Below the pieces are notes generated by a model. The model was not told where the DNA came from, did not search any database, and saw only the letters and a program-made list of their open reading frames with translations. 64,000 nucleotides of DNA, from the NCBI GenBank assembly GCA_020632795.1, contig JACKEV010000014.1:124001-188000 (forward strand), given 5' to 3'. Of the stretch, positions 16,569 through 24,415 are shown in pieces. The position numbers were made by a program, and so were the translations under genes. Position 1 is the stretch's first letter, and each line of letters begins with the position of its first letter. This DNA is from Alphaproteobacteria bacterium. Its GTDB lineage: Bacteria > Myxococcota_A > UBA796 > CAJQPC01.

Positions 16569-18106
16569 CAGAACCTCCCCGACACGACCAGACCGCGTGG
16601 TGAGAGTGCAAATTCATCGAACACAATCCCGTGGGCGGTCAACCCGGAGCCGCCGATGAGGCCGATCCAACCGACGGCGTTGAAGAACTGCATGCTTTGC
16701 CAGGTGACCACGTCCACCCGCGGGTCCGTTCGATAGTAGGCCCAGGTTCCACCCACGAGCAGCCCACCGCTGACCGCCGTCCCCAGCCCGATCCAGGTCC
16801 GTCGGTTGAACACATCCCACACAGATGTCTCCGGGTCCATCACCGGCGTCCCATCCGGGAACTCCAGCTCCCGGTCCGGGTACACCGCCTTCGTCGGCCC
16901 TGAGGGCAACAGCGGCGGCAGCCGCGTCGGCTGCTTCGGCGTGGGTGACCACCCGCCCTCCGGCCGGGGATCCGAGGCCTCCCCCAGCACGAGCCCCAGG
17001 CGCTCCTGGACCACCGACGCGGGCACGCCGAAGGACAGGCCCTCGAAGCCGGGCGCGGCGATCTTCCAGCTCACGATCCCCATGACGCGGCCCTCCTCGT
17101 CGAGCAGCGGGCCGCCGCTGTTGCCGGCGTTGAGGCTGGCGTCGGTCTGGATGAACTGGACATCCTCCCAGGCGCGCAGTCCGCTGACGATGCCGGCGGA
17201 GGCCGAGAAGGCCAGGGCCTCGCCTCCCGGGGAGCCCACCGCCCAGAGGCTCTGGCCCACGGTGACCGGGGCCTCTCGTGTCTCCAGGCAGGGGAATCCC
17301 GCGCCGCCGACCGCCAGCAGCGCGAGGTCCTGGGCTGCGTCCGCCCGCACCAGCTCAGCGGGCAGGGAGAAGCCCGCCCGGGTCTGCACCTGGGGTGCGC
17401 CATCCTGGAGCACATGCGCGGCGGTCAGCACGAAGCCGTCGGGGGAGATCAGCACGCCAGCGCCGATCGCGTCGCCGCTGCGGACGAGCAGGGTGGCGTT
17501 CATGGCCTCGTCCAGCCCGTTGGGCAGCTTCAGGGGATCCCGCGCGCAGCCCTGGAGGGTGAGCGTGTCGGCCCACTTCGGCGCGTCGAGCAGGGGATCG
17601 GGGCGCTTCACCAGCGCGGCGGGCAGCCCGTGCTCGGCGAGCAGCCCATGGACCGCGCCCAGGAAGGCATATTCCACCGCCTGCTTGAGGTCGGCGGACA
17701 TCCACGTCCCCCGCGTCGCCCAGATCTCGACGACCTCCCCCGCCCGGCGATCCAGGAGCTGCCAGGTCACCTCGACCTCGCAGCGGTGGCGTTCGGGGGC
17801 GTTGGCCTCAGCGCTCTCGCAGAAGCCCTCGCTGATCTCGCCCCCCAGCAGGTAGCGGGCCTCGGCGCTGCGGTCCTGGTCGAACAGCAGGTTCTCGCCG
17901 CCCAGTGCCGGGTAGCCGGCGGCGCGCAGCTCCTCCAACACCACCTGTCGCCAGGTCTCCGGGGCGACGGCCAGGGTGAAGGCGTCCTCGTCCCGCAGCA
18001 CGATGCGGGTGAAGCCGATCGTGTCCAGGGCACCCGGGTCGACCTTGAGTGGCGCCGCGATCTCTGCGGCCAGCGGCGCGCTCATCAAGGCGAGAGAGAG
18101 GAGCAT
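16568..18106 (-). CDS. Exported trypsin-like (HtrA/DegP-type) serine protease
   Basis: 512 residues. The start MLLSLALMSAPLAAEIAAP is a signal peptide; GGGGGTGA lies eight bases upstream. Residues ~20-180 are an extra N-terminal domain with several Cys. The protease domain follows, with His in VLTAAHVLQDG, Asp in DAAQDLALLAVGG and Ser in DASLNAGNSGGPLLDEEG, followed by GIVSWK and SFGVPASVV. No PDZ domain is evident. The C-terminus has two hydrophobic stretches (GLGTAVSGGLLVGGTWAYY, FFNAVGWIGLIGGSGLTAHG) that may anchor it. Likely role: periplasmic protein processing or quality control. It forms a pair with the RCC1-like gene. Confidence 0.88.
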   Translation of the reverse strand: MLLSLALMSAPLAAEIAAPLKVDPGALDTIGFTRIVLRDEDAFTLAVAPETWRQVVLEELRAAGYPALGGENLLFDQDRSAEARYLLGGEISEGFCESAEANAPERHRCEVEVTWQLLDRRAGEVVEIWATRGTWMSADLKQAVEYAFLGAVHGLLAEHGLPAALVKRPDPLLDAPKWADTLTLQGCARDPLKLPNGLDEAMNATLLVRSGDAIGAGVLISPDGFVLTAAHVLQDGAPQVQTRAGFSLPAELVRADAAQDLALLAVGGAGFPCLETREAPVTVGQSLWAVGSPGGEALAFSASAGIVSGLRAWEDVQFIQTDASLNAGNSGGPLLDEEGRVMGIVSWKIAAPGFEGLSFGVPASVVQERLGLVLGEASDPRPEGGWSPTPKQPTRLPPLLPSGPTKAVYPDRELEFPDGTPVMDPETSVWDVFNRRTWIGLGTAVSGGLLVGGTWAYYRTDPRVDVVTWQSMQFFNAVGWIGLIGGSGLTAHGIVFDEFALSPRGLVVSGRF

Positions 18107-18187
18107 GTCGACGTCACCCCCAGTGGTTTCGAGGTCGGCGGGAGTGTACCCCAGGTGCCCGGGGTGTGGCAGGATCGCGGGCGACCC

Positions 18188-18446
18188 ATGACCTCCTCCA
18201 TACACCTCCTCGACACACTCACCGCGCTCCTGGAGCCCATCGCGGCGCGGCGTCGGCGCGGCCCGCTTCCTCTACCTGCACACCGACCGTCGCGCGGCGG
18301 AGGTCTCGATCGACGGCGGAGCGTTCTGGGTGCAGCTCTGGGACTCTGGAGACGAGACGCTGGCCGACGCCCCGGTAGGGGAGGGGACACACGCGACCAC
18401 TGAGGCCGCCGCGGAGGTCGTTCAGGCCTGGCTCTCCGTGCCCTGA
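18188..18446 (+). pseudogene. Frameshifted small protein gene
   Basis: The frame from ATG 18188 reads MTSSIHLLDTLTALLEPIAA and then runs into Arg/Pro-rich nonsense. One base further, the frame ending at TGA 18444-18446 reads GVGAARFLYLHTDRRAAEVS, then FWVQLWDSGDETLADAPVGE and EAAAEVVQAWLSVP, which is clearly protein-like. The two parts join in the GC-rich stretch at about 18238-18255 and would give a protein of about 85 residues. Either a one-base indel has inactivated the gene, or this is a sequencing or assembly error in a GC repeat. The family is not recognised. It is divergent from the protease gene. Confidence 0.6.
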
Positions 18447-18477
18447 CGATCCTCAACCGCTGATCCCACGACCGTAT

Positions 18478-19902
18478 TCAATCAATATACCCCATCTCCC
18501 GCAGCTTCTGGATCGTCTCATCATCCAGCGCCATCAGCATCCCCGTGCTCTCCCGATCCACGATCGACGCCCGCGCCCGCTCCGCCATCGCGGCGGCCTC
18601 CTCCGGGTGCTGGGGCGCGATGTCCTGGAGCATCATCGGGTCGGCGGACAGGTCGTAGAGCTGCGGCACCCCGGCGTCGGGGACCACCACGACCCGCTCC
18701 CCCTCGCGGTGGTATCGATACGAGTCTGTGTAGAGTCCCCCGGCCTGCTGCGCCCAGCGTACGCTGCGCCAGGCCCGCGCCTGGATCGGCCCGGCCAGGG
18801 GCTCGCCCTCGATGGGCCGCAGCAGGGAGCGCGCGGGGCGCTCGGTCACGACCCCGGCCAGCTCCAGCAGGGTGGGGTGGAGGTCCTGGAGCTGCACCGG
18901 GTCGCTCAAGCGCAGCCCCGCCGGGATGCGCCCGGGTGCTGCGAGCACCAGCGGCACCCCGAGCACCGGCGTATACGTCGTGCAGCAATGCTGCAGCAGC
19001 CGGTGCTCCCCGAAGTACTCCCCGTGGTCTGAGGTCACCGCGACCACCTCGCGGGACCGCCCGCTGCCGATCCAGGCGTCCAGCAGCTCCTTGAGCCCCA
19101 GGTCCAGGCCGACCAGGTCGCTGTCGTAGAGGTCCCGCAGCAGCGCGAGCCCCTCCTCCGGGATGTCGAGCTGGCCGGCGTGCCAGGCCATGTCTGCCCG
19201 CACCCCGGTCTCCCCGACGTGCTGGTCGGGGTCGACGGACAGGGCCCCCTCGGACTCGGTCCGCACCATCGGCGCCAGCCACGCGGGCGGGGCCTCCAGG
19301 GTGGCCTGATGCTGCGCGGCGAACGGGATCTTCTCGGCGACCGTGTAGGGGGCGTGGGCGTTGAGCAGGTTGACGAAGAGCAGCAGCGGCCGGGGGTCGT
19401 CCACCTGCAGCGCGGCGCGGGCCGCCGCGACGGTCTCGACGTCGTTGTCGTAGGTCTTCGCCACCGCGAAGCCCCGCGTCAGGCCCAGCTCCGGGGCCAG
19501 CAGGTCGTTGGTGGCGTGGGCCTCGGTGCGGTAGCCCGCCGCCGCGAGCTGCTCCGCCAGGGTGGGCAGCTCGGGGTCGAGCTTGTCCTTGGACCAGGCC
19601 GTCTCGCTGGCGGTGATCAGCACCTCGGGGTTCTGGTGCGCGCCGTGCTGCCAGGGCGGCAGCCCGGTGAACAGCGAGGCGTGGCTCGGCCAGGTCCACG
19701 CCCCCGGCGCGGTGACGTCCTCGAAGAGCACGCCAGCCTGCGCCAGCGCGGCGAGCTGCCGGCTGTTGTCCCGCGAGTGCCCGTAGACCGCGAGGTGGTC
19801 CGCCCGCACGGTGTCCAGCACCACCAGCAGGATGTCCGGGGGGCGTGGCGGCTCGGAGCCCGAGCATCCGGCGAGGGCGGCCAGCAGGGTCAGCATCGTC
19901 AT
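18478..19902 (-). CDS. Sulfatase-fold (alkaline phosphatase superfamily) lipoprotein
   Basis: 474 residues with a lipoprotein signal (MLTLLAALAGC). Metal-binding residues appear in PDILLVVLDTVRADHLAVYG and in TSDHGEYFGEHRL. The active-site block is WTWPSHASLFTGLPPWQHG. In sulfatases this aligns with C/S-x-P-S-R, whose Cys or Ser becomes formylglycine; here the position holds Thr. Thr is the nucleophile in phosphodiesterase-type members of the superfamily, so hydrolysis of a phosphoester, phosphoryl transfer or an altered activity is as likely as sulfatase activity. The C-terminus has LYDLSADPMM, typical of sulfatases. I chose ATG 19902 because it puts the lipobox at a normal distance; the second ATG is 19896. 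Confidence 0.88.
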   Translation of the reverse strand: MTMLTLLAALAGCSGSEPPRPPDILLVVLDTVRADHLAVYGHSRDNSRQLAALAQAGVLFEDVTAPGAWTWPSHASLFTGLPPWQHGAHQNPEVLITASETAWSKDKLDPELPTLAEQLAAAGYRTEAHATNDLLAPELGLTRGFAVAKTYDNDVETVAAARAALQVDDPRPLLLFVNLLNAHAPYTVAEKIPFAAQHQATLEAPPAWLAPMVRTESEGALSVDPDQHVGETGVRADMAWHAGQLDIPEEGLALLRDLYDSDLVGLDLGLKELLDAWIGSGRSREVVAVTSDHGEYFGEHRLLQHCCTTYTPVLGVPLVLAAPGRIPAGLRLSDPVQLQDLHPTLLELAGVVTERPARSLLRPIEGEPLAGPIQARAWRSVRWAQQAGGLYTDSYRYHREGERVVVVPDAGVPQLYDLSADPMMLQDIAPQHPEEAAAMAERARASIVDRESTGMLMALDDETIQKLREMGYID

Positions 19903-20044
19903 GGAGTCTACACGAGGGGTCGCTACGGCTGGTGATGCTGCAATGCAACATTCCCTGAGGAATCGGGACGAATTTGATATGCGTATTTGCGTATATATTG
20001 CTTTCGGTTTATCGATGATTCGCAACCAACAACAGGACACCCCC

Positions 20045-21073
20045 ATGCACACCCCGATCGATCCCACCGTGGATTACGCTTTCAAACGCCTCCTTGGCTC
20101 CCCCGAGAACTCCAATCTCCTCGTCCACTTCCTCAACGCCGTCCTCCGCCCGGAGGTCCCCATCGCCTCGGTCACCCTCCTCAACCCCTTCAACGAGCGG
20201 GAGTACGCCGCCGACAAGCTCAGCGTCGTCGACGTCAAGGCCACCGACCAGGTCGGCCGCATCTTCCAGGTCGAGGTCCAGATCGCCAAGTTCGCGGCGC
20301 TGATCCAGCGCATCGTCTACACCTGGGCCGACGTCTACCAGCAGCAGCTCGGCCACGGCGAGGACTACAGCGCCCTGCAGCCGGTGGCCTCGATCTGGCT
20401 GCTGGACGACGTGCTGCTGGACGACGCCCCCGCCTTCCACCACCGCTTCCGCCTGGTCGACGTGGCGCACGGCGTGCGCCTGAGCGACCACCTCGACATC
20501 CACCTCCTGGAGCTGCCCAAGTGGCGTGAAGACGACGATGCCCTTGATGACGAGGACCGCTGGGTCTACTTTTTCAAAGAGGCGGGTCAGTGGACCGAGC
20601 TTCCGCCACGCATGAACACCCCCGAGATGAGGCAGGCCATGGGCACCCTGAACCGGATCGCAGCGCTGGGCGAGGACTACTGGGCCTACGTGTCCCGGCG
20701 CGAGGCGCTCCGGGAGCAGCGGACCCGCCAGCGGGAGTGGGAGGAGACCCACGCCGCGCTGGAGGTCGCCCAGGGCAAGCTGGAAGAGACCCAGGCGGAG
20801 CTGGAGCGGGTGAAGATCGAGGCCCAGCAGGCGGAGGCTGAACTCCAGAGGGTAGAAGCTGAGCGCCAGCAGGCGGAAGCCGAACTCCAGAAGGCAGAAG
20901 CCGAGCGTCAGCGAGCGGAAGCCGAACGCCAGCTGGCAGAAGCCGAGCGCCAGCAGGCCGACGCCGATCGCCAGCAGGCGGAGGCCGACCGCCACCAGAC
21001 CGAAGCCCGCCTCGCCCGAGCCCGCGCCGCCCTGGAGGCCGCCGGTCTCGACCCCGACGCCGTCCTTAAGTAG
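20045..21073 (+). CDS. Rpn/PD-(D/E)XK nuclease-family protein with coiled-coil tail
   Basis: 342 residues. The start DPTVDYAFKRLLGSPENSNLLVHFLNAVL, then ADKLSVVDVKATDQVGRIFQVEVQI, is the family known as 'PD-(D/E)XK nuclease family transposase' or Rpn: the Asp in VDVKA and the E-V-Q form the nuclease core. These act as DNA endonucleases and were linked to recombination and phage defence; they are not true transposases. From ~residue 230 the protein is a long coiled coil with a seven-residue repeat. ATG 20045 gives the family N-terminus; an in-frame ATG at 19979 would add 22 residues. The 80 bases upstream are strikingly AT-rich (TTGATA at 19974, TATATT at 19994), unlike all else nearby, which suggests a promoter and perhaps acquisition by transfer. 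Confidence 0.85.
   Translation: MHTPIDPTVDYAFKRLLGSPENSNLLVHFLNAVLRPEVPIASVTLLNPFNEREYAADKLSVVDVKATDQVGRIFQVEVQIAKFAALIQRIVYTWADVYQQQLGHGEDYSALQPVASIWLLDDVLLDDAPAFHHRFRLVDVAHGVRLSDHLDIHLLELPKWREDDDALDDEDRWVYFFKEAGQWTELPPRMNTPEMRQAMGTLNRIAALGEDYWAYVSRREALREQRTRQREWEETHAALEVAQGKLEETQAELERVKIEAQQAEAELQRVEAERQQAEAELQKAEAERQRAEAERQLAEAERQQADADRQQAEADRHQTEARLARARAALEAAGLDPDAVLK
20824..21000 (+). repeat. 21-bp heptad repeats in the Rpn-family gene
   Basis: About eight tandem copies of a 21-bp unit encode variants of the heptad AEAERQQ (for example AEAELQRVEAERQQ and AEADRHQ). The repeat extends a parallel coiled coil. Copies are near-identical at the DNA level and so could change in number by slippage. 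Confidence 0.8.
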
Positions 21074-21077
21074 CCGG

Positions 21078-22439
21078 CTACACCAGCCCCCACAGCGGCC
21101 CGGAGCTGGCCTCGCCGAACCAGGTCAGCGGCTCGCCCATCGCGTGGGCCACCGAGATCCACAGGTCGCTGTGGCGCTGGTAGCCGTAGTCCAACAGCCG
21201 CCCCGTCGACAGCCGCCCCCCGGCCCGCCCGGCCAGCACGAAGGGCATGTTGTCATGAAGGTGGGTGTTGCCATCGCACACCTCGGTGCACAGCACGACC
21301 AGGCTGTAGTCCAGCATCGTGCCGTCCCGCTCGGGGCGGGCGTCGAGCTGCTCCAGCAGGTAGGCGAGCTGGGAGACCCACCAGCGGCGCTGGGCCACGT
21401 AGCTGGTGAACTCCCGGCTGGCCTCGTTGTGGCTGGCGCCGTAGTGGCTGGCCTGGTGGCTGCGCATGTCGTAGCCGGGGTCGTACATCTCCGTCCCCGG
21501 GAACCGGCTCATGATCAGCTCGCTGGTGTGCTGGCTGGCCTGGATCGTCCCCACCTTCGTCACGCCGCAGGACATCGCCAGCACCATCAGGTCGATCTGC
21601 GCCCGCAGGATCTCGGGGAACAGGGATTGCTCGTAGAGCTGGCTGTCGTCGAAGGCCCCGGTGTCGATGCGGGGCTCCTCGCAGCTCGCCGCGTCCACCA
21701 CCCCGCCGGTCGTGCCCTGCAGCCGCTGCTCCACCTCGCGCACCGCCTCCAGGTGCAGGTCGAGCTTCGCCGCCTCGGCCCCGCCCAGCTCGGTCTTGAG
21801 GTGGGTCAGCTCGTCGAGCACGCCGTCGATGACGCTGGCCCGGGTGGTGTCCTCGACCACCTCGCCGCCGTCGCCGGCCGGGACCGCGCTGCCGAAGATC
21901 AGCTCGAACGCCCGCCGGGGGTTGTCTTCGGGGGTGATCGACTGGCCGGCGCTGGGGTAGGAGATGTGCTTGTCCCCCGAGGCGTTGTTCATGTTCGCCA
22001 TCGCCCCCAGGTACAGGTGCCGCCAGGGCATCGACGCCCCCGCCGTGCGCGCCAGGACCTGGTCGATGGACTCGCCGTTGCCGTAGTCCACCGCCGTCAG
22101 GAGCTTCTTGGCGCCCCCGGGGTGGCTGCCGCTGTCGGTGCCGCCCATGGACAGGCCGTTCAGGAAGACGCAGTCGTCCTTGAACGCCGCCAGGGGCTCG
22201 AGCTGCCGGCTCAAGCCGAAGTCGAACTCGCTGCCGGTGCAGTGCCACAGGCTGGGCTCGCCGTCCTGGCTGGGCCCGGCCACCCCGTCGGGGAAGTAGA
22301 AGAAGATGACCCGCTGGGCGTCGTCGGGGTAGGCCCGCGCGACCCCCGGGCGCAGCAGGCGGTAGAAGGGCGCGGCCAGCGCCGCCCCGCCGAGGGCGCG
22401 CAGCAGGCCCCGCCGCGAGAGCCGGGGGTTGCGGATCAT
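21078..22439 (-). CDS. DUF1552 secreted protein
   Basis: 453 residues. The start NPRLSRRGLLRALGGAALAA is a twin-arginine signal (SRRGLLRA). The body matches the DUF1552 family: VIFFYFPDGVAG, FLNGLSMGGTDSGSHPGG, ESIDQVLA, a coiled EAVREVEQRL segment, and VVLCTEVCDGNTHLHDNMPFVLAG near the end. DUF1552 genes in Planctomycetes and Myxococcota are paired with DUF1592-type cytochromes, as here, where the start overlaps the upstream stop (ATGA). The pair is thought to form a periplasmic oxidoreductase or sugar-oxidising unit, but the biochemical role is not established. Confidence 0.9.
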   Translation of the reverse strand: MIRNPRLSRRGLLRALGGAALAAPFYRLLRPGVARAYPDDAQRVIFFYFPDGVAGPSQDGEPSLWHCTGSEFDFGLSRQLEPLAAFKDDCVFLNGLSMGGTDSGSHPGGAKKLLTAVDYGNGESIDQVLARTAGASMPWRHLYLGAMANMNNASGDKHISYPSAGQSITPEDNPRRAFELIFGSAVPAGDGGEVVEDTTRASVIDGVLDELTHLKTELGGAEAAKLDLHLEAVREVEQRLQGTTGGVVDAASCEEPRIDTGAFDDSQLYEQSLFPEILRAQIDLMVLAMSCGVTKVGTIQASQHTSELIMSRFPGTEMYDPGYDMRSHQASHYGASHNEASREFTSYVAQRRWWVSQLAYLLEQLDARPERDGTMLDYSLVVLCTEVCDGNTHLHDNMPFVLAGRAGGRLSTGRLLDYGYQRHSDLWISVAHAMGEPLTWFGEASSGPLWGLV

Positions 22440-24415
22440 GGCGCCTCCCTCCGCAGCCGGAAGCCGGGGTCGGTGACCACGGCGACGAGCAGCTCCTGGA
22501 TGTCGTAGTCGGCCTGGGCGAACTGGTCGTGCGCGTCCGTGATCGCGCAGGCCTCGCCCGCCGCGTCCTCGCGCCCGTACACGAAGCGGTAGACCTGGGT
22601 GGTGAAGCAGGTCGGGGCCGCCTCGCTGGTCGCCAGGATGCCCCCCAGCCCCGCCGGGCTGTCGAAGGCGGCGTGGGTGTCGGTGCCGATGCCCTCGACG
22701 TCGTTCATGTTGCCCCGGCTGTCCACCGGCAGCCCGTTGTCGTGGGCGCGGAAGGCCCCGACGGCGTCGAAGGACTCGAAGCCGAAGCCGACCTCGTCGA
22801 TGTACTGGTGGCAGTAGTGGCAGCTCTCGATGGAGGTGTGCTGGTCGAAGCGCTCGCGGGTGGTGGCGTTGGGGTCCACGTCGGGCACGCCCCCGGCGTC
22901 GGGGGGTGGGGTGCCCAGGTCCTGGCACAGCAGGCGTTGCCGCACGAACAGGCCGCGGCGCACCGGGGAGGTCTGGTCGGAGTGCGCGGTCGCCGCGAGC
23001 ACGCTGGCCTGCCCCAGCACCCCGGCGCGGCCGTCGGCGGTGGCCACCAGCGCCCAGCCGTCCTCCGGCGCGGGCAGGCCGTAGAGGGCGGCGAGCCGCG
23101 GGTTGACCCAGGTGGTCTCTGCGGTCATCAGCTCGGTCCAGCGCCCCCCGCCGTCGAACACGACCGTCTCCACGAAGCGCCGGGTCTCCTCCAGCATGTC
23201 CGCGCCCAGGGCGTCGGTGTAGTCGGGGTAGAGCGCGGCGCTGCGGTCCATCGCGGGGACGCCCTCCACACCGAGCCACTGGACGCCGAAGGTACCGATG
23301 ACGTCGCGGGCGCGGGGGTCGGCGAGCAGGCGCCGCGCTTCGACCTCGACGCCCTCGGCGCTGTCGAGGGCCCCGCTCGCGGCGGCCTCCAGCAGCGCGT
23401 CGTCGGGCATCGTGCCCCAGAACAGGTAGGACAGCGCGGCGGCGGTCTCGTAGCCGCTCAGCCGGTGGTGGCCGCCCTCGGTGGGCTCGCCGATCTCGAA
23501 GCGGTAGAGGAAGTACGGCGAGGAGAGCATGACCTGGAGGGCCACGGAGAGCCCGGCCTCGACGTCGTCCTCGGCCTCGACCCGGGCCATGTAGCGGCTC
23601 AGCTCCTCGTCCCGCATGGGGCGGCGGAAGGCCCGGCCCCCGAAGTCGCTCAGGAAGCCCTCCACGCAGCCGTCCTCGGTCAACGCGCAGCCGGTCAGGG
23701 CCTGGGGCTCGCGAAGGGCCTGCTCCACCAGGGTCTGCCCCGCCCGCAGGTACTGCTCGACGTGCACCGAGGTGACCAGACCCGCGTCGACGTTGTTGTC
23801 GTAGTAGAAGCCCTGGGGCCGGCTCTCGACGGGGAAGTCGGCGGCGGCGTTGAACACCGCGTCGGCGGCGTCGGCGCAGTCCACCGTGAGCACCGAGTTG
23901 TCCCCGCCGTAGCCATCGGGGGTGGTGCGGGGGTTGTTGGGGTCGGGGGCCCAGTCGGACTCGTTGATGACGAACTTGTACTGGTGCTCGCCGTCGTCCA
24001 CGACCTGCTTGGTCACCCAGAGGTCGCGGTCGGCGAGGTAGGTCATGGGCCAGCCGCCGTCGACGGTGGGGGACCAGCCGTTGAAGGTGCCCGCGACATG
24101 GACGCTGTCGTAGGTGTTGCCGTTCGCGGCGAAGCGGAAGGTGATGAGGTTGCAGGGGTCGGGCTCGCAGGTCCCGCCCACGCAGGACTCGGACTCGACC
24201 AGGCAGTCGCTGTCCCAGGTGCAGGTGCGGACGTCGTCCAGCCGGAAGAGGTCGGAGACGGTGCGGTTGTACTCCCGCCGGGTCAGCAGCCGGAGCTGGC
24301 GCGGCGGGGGCTCGCCCTCGTCGACGCAGACGGCGTCCTCGGCGTCGGGGTCGCCCTTGCGGCGGTCACAGCCCACCACCAGCAGCAGGCTCGCGAGGAG
24401 GAGGGTCGGTCTCAT
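22436..24415 (-). CDS. DUF1587/1592/1588/1585-type cytochrome lipoprotein with inserted glycogen-binding-like domain
   Basis: 659 residues, lipoprotein signal (LLASLLLVVGC). The order is typical of planctomycete-type cytochromes: a DUF1587-like start (LRLLTRREYNRTVSDLF), DUF1595/1592 (FGGRAFRRPMRDEELSRYMA; LSYLFWGTMPDDALLEAA), DUF1588 (HSDQTSPVRRGLFVRQRLLC) with a haem motif CHYCH, and DUF1585 at the end (DYDIQELLVAVVTDPGFRLR). Between the first two, residues ~90-170 hold an unrelated beta domain: VHVAGTFNGWSPTVDGGWPM, then HQYKFVINESDW and TTPDGYGGDNS, which is the AMPK-beta/CBM48 glycogen-binding pattern. Likely location: periplasmic face, lipid-anchored. It works with the DUF1552 protein. 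Confidence 0.88.
   Translation of the reverse strand: MRPTLLLASLLLVVGCDRRKGDPDAEDAVCVDEGEPPPRQLRLLTRREYNRTVSDLFRLDDVRTCTWDSDCLVESESCVGGTCEPDPCNLITFRFAANGNTYDSVHVAGTFNGWSPTVDGGWPMTYLADRDLWVTKQVVDDGEHQYKFVINESDWAPDPNNPRTTPDGYGGDNSVLTVDCADAADAVFNAAADFPVESRPQGFYYDNNVDAGLVTSVHVEQYLRAGQTLVEQALREPQALTGCALTEDGCVEGFLSDFGGRAFRRPMRDEELSRYMARVEAEDDVEAGLSVALQVMLSSPYFLYRFEIGEPTEGGHHRLSGYETAAALSYLFWGTMPDDALLEAAASGALDSAEGVEVEARRLLADPRARDVIGTFGVQWLGVEGVPAMDRSAALYPDYTDALGADMLEETRRFVETVVFDGGGRWTELMTAETTWVNPRLAALYGLPAPEDGWALVATADGRAGVLGQASVLAATAHSDQTSPVRRGLFVRQRLLCQDLGTPPPDAGGVPDVDPNATTRERFDQHTSIESCHYCHQYIDEVGFGFESFDAVGAFRAHDNGLPVDSRGNMNDVEGIGTDTHAAFDSPAGLGGILATSEAAPTCFTTQVYRFVYGREDAAGEACAITDAHDQFAQADYDIQELLVAVVTDPGFRLRREAP

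Noticed and set aside
18478..19902. Confident arylsulfatase assignment
   Set aside because: The formylglycine Cys/Ser is replaced by Thr, so only the superfamily can be claimed.
20045..21073. Active transposon carrying a transposase
   Set aside because: The family name includes 'transposase', but no terminal inverted repeats or target duplications are visible, and the domain is a PD-(D/E)XK nuclease.
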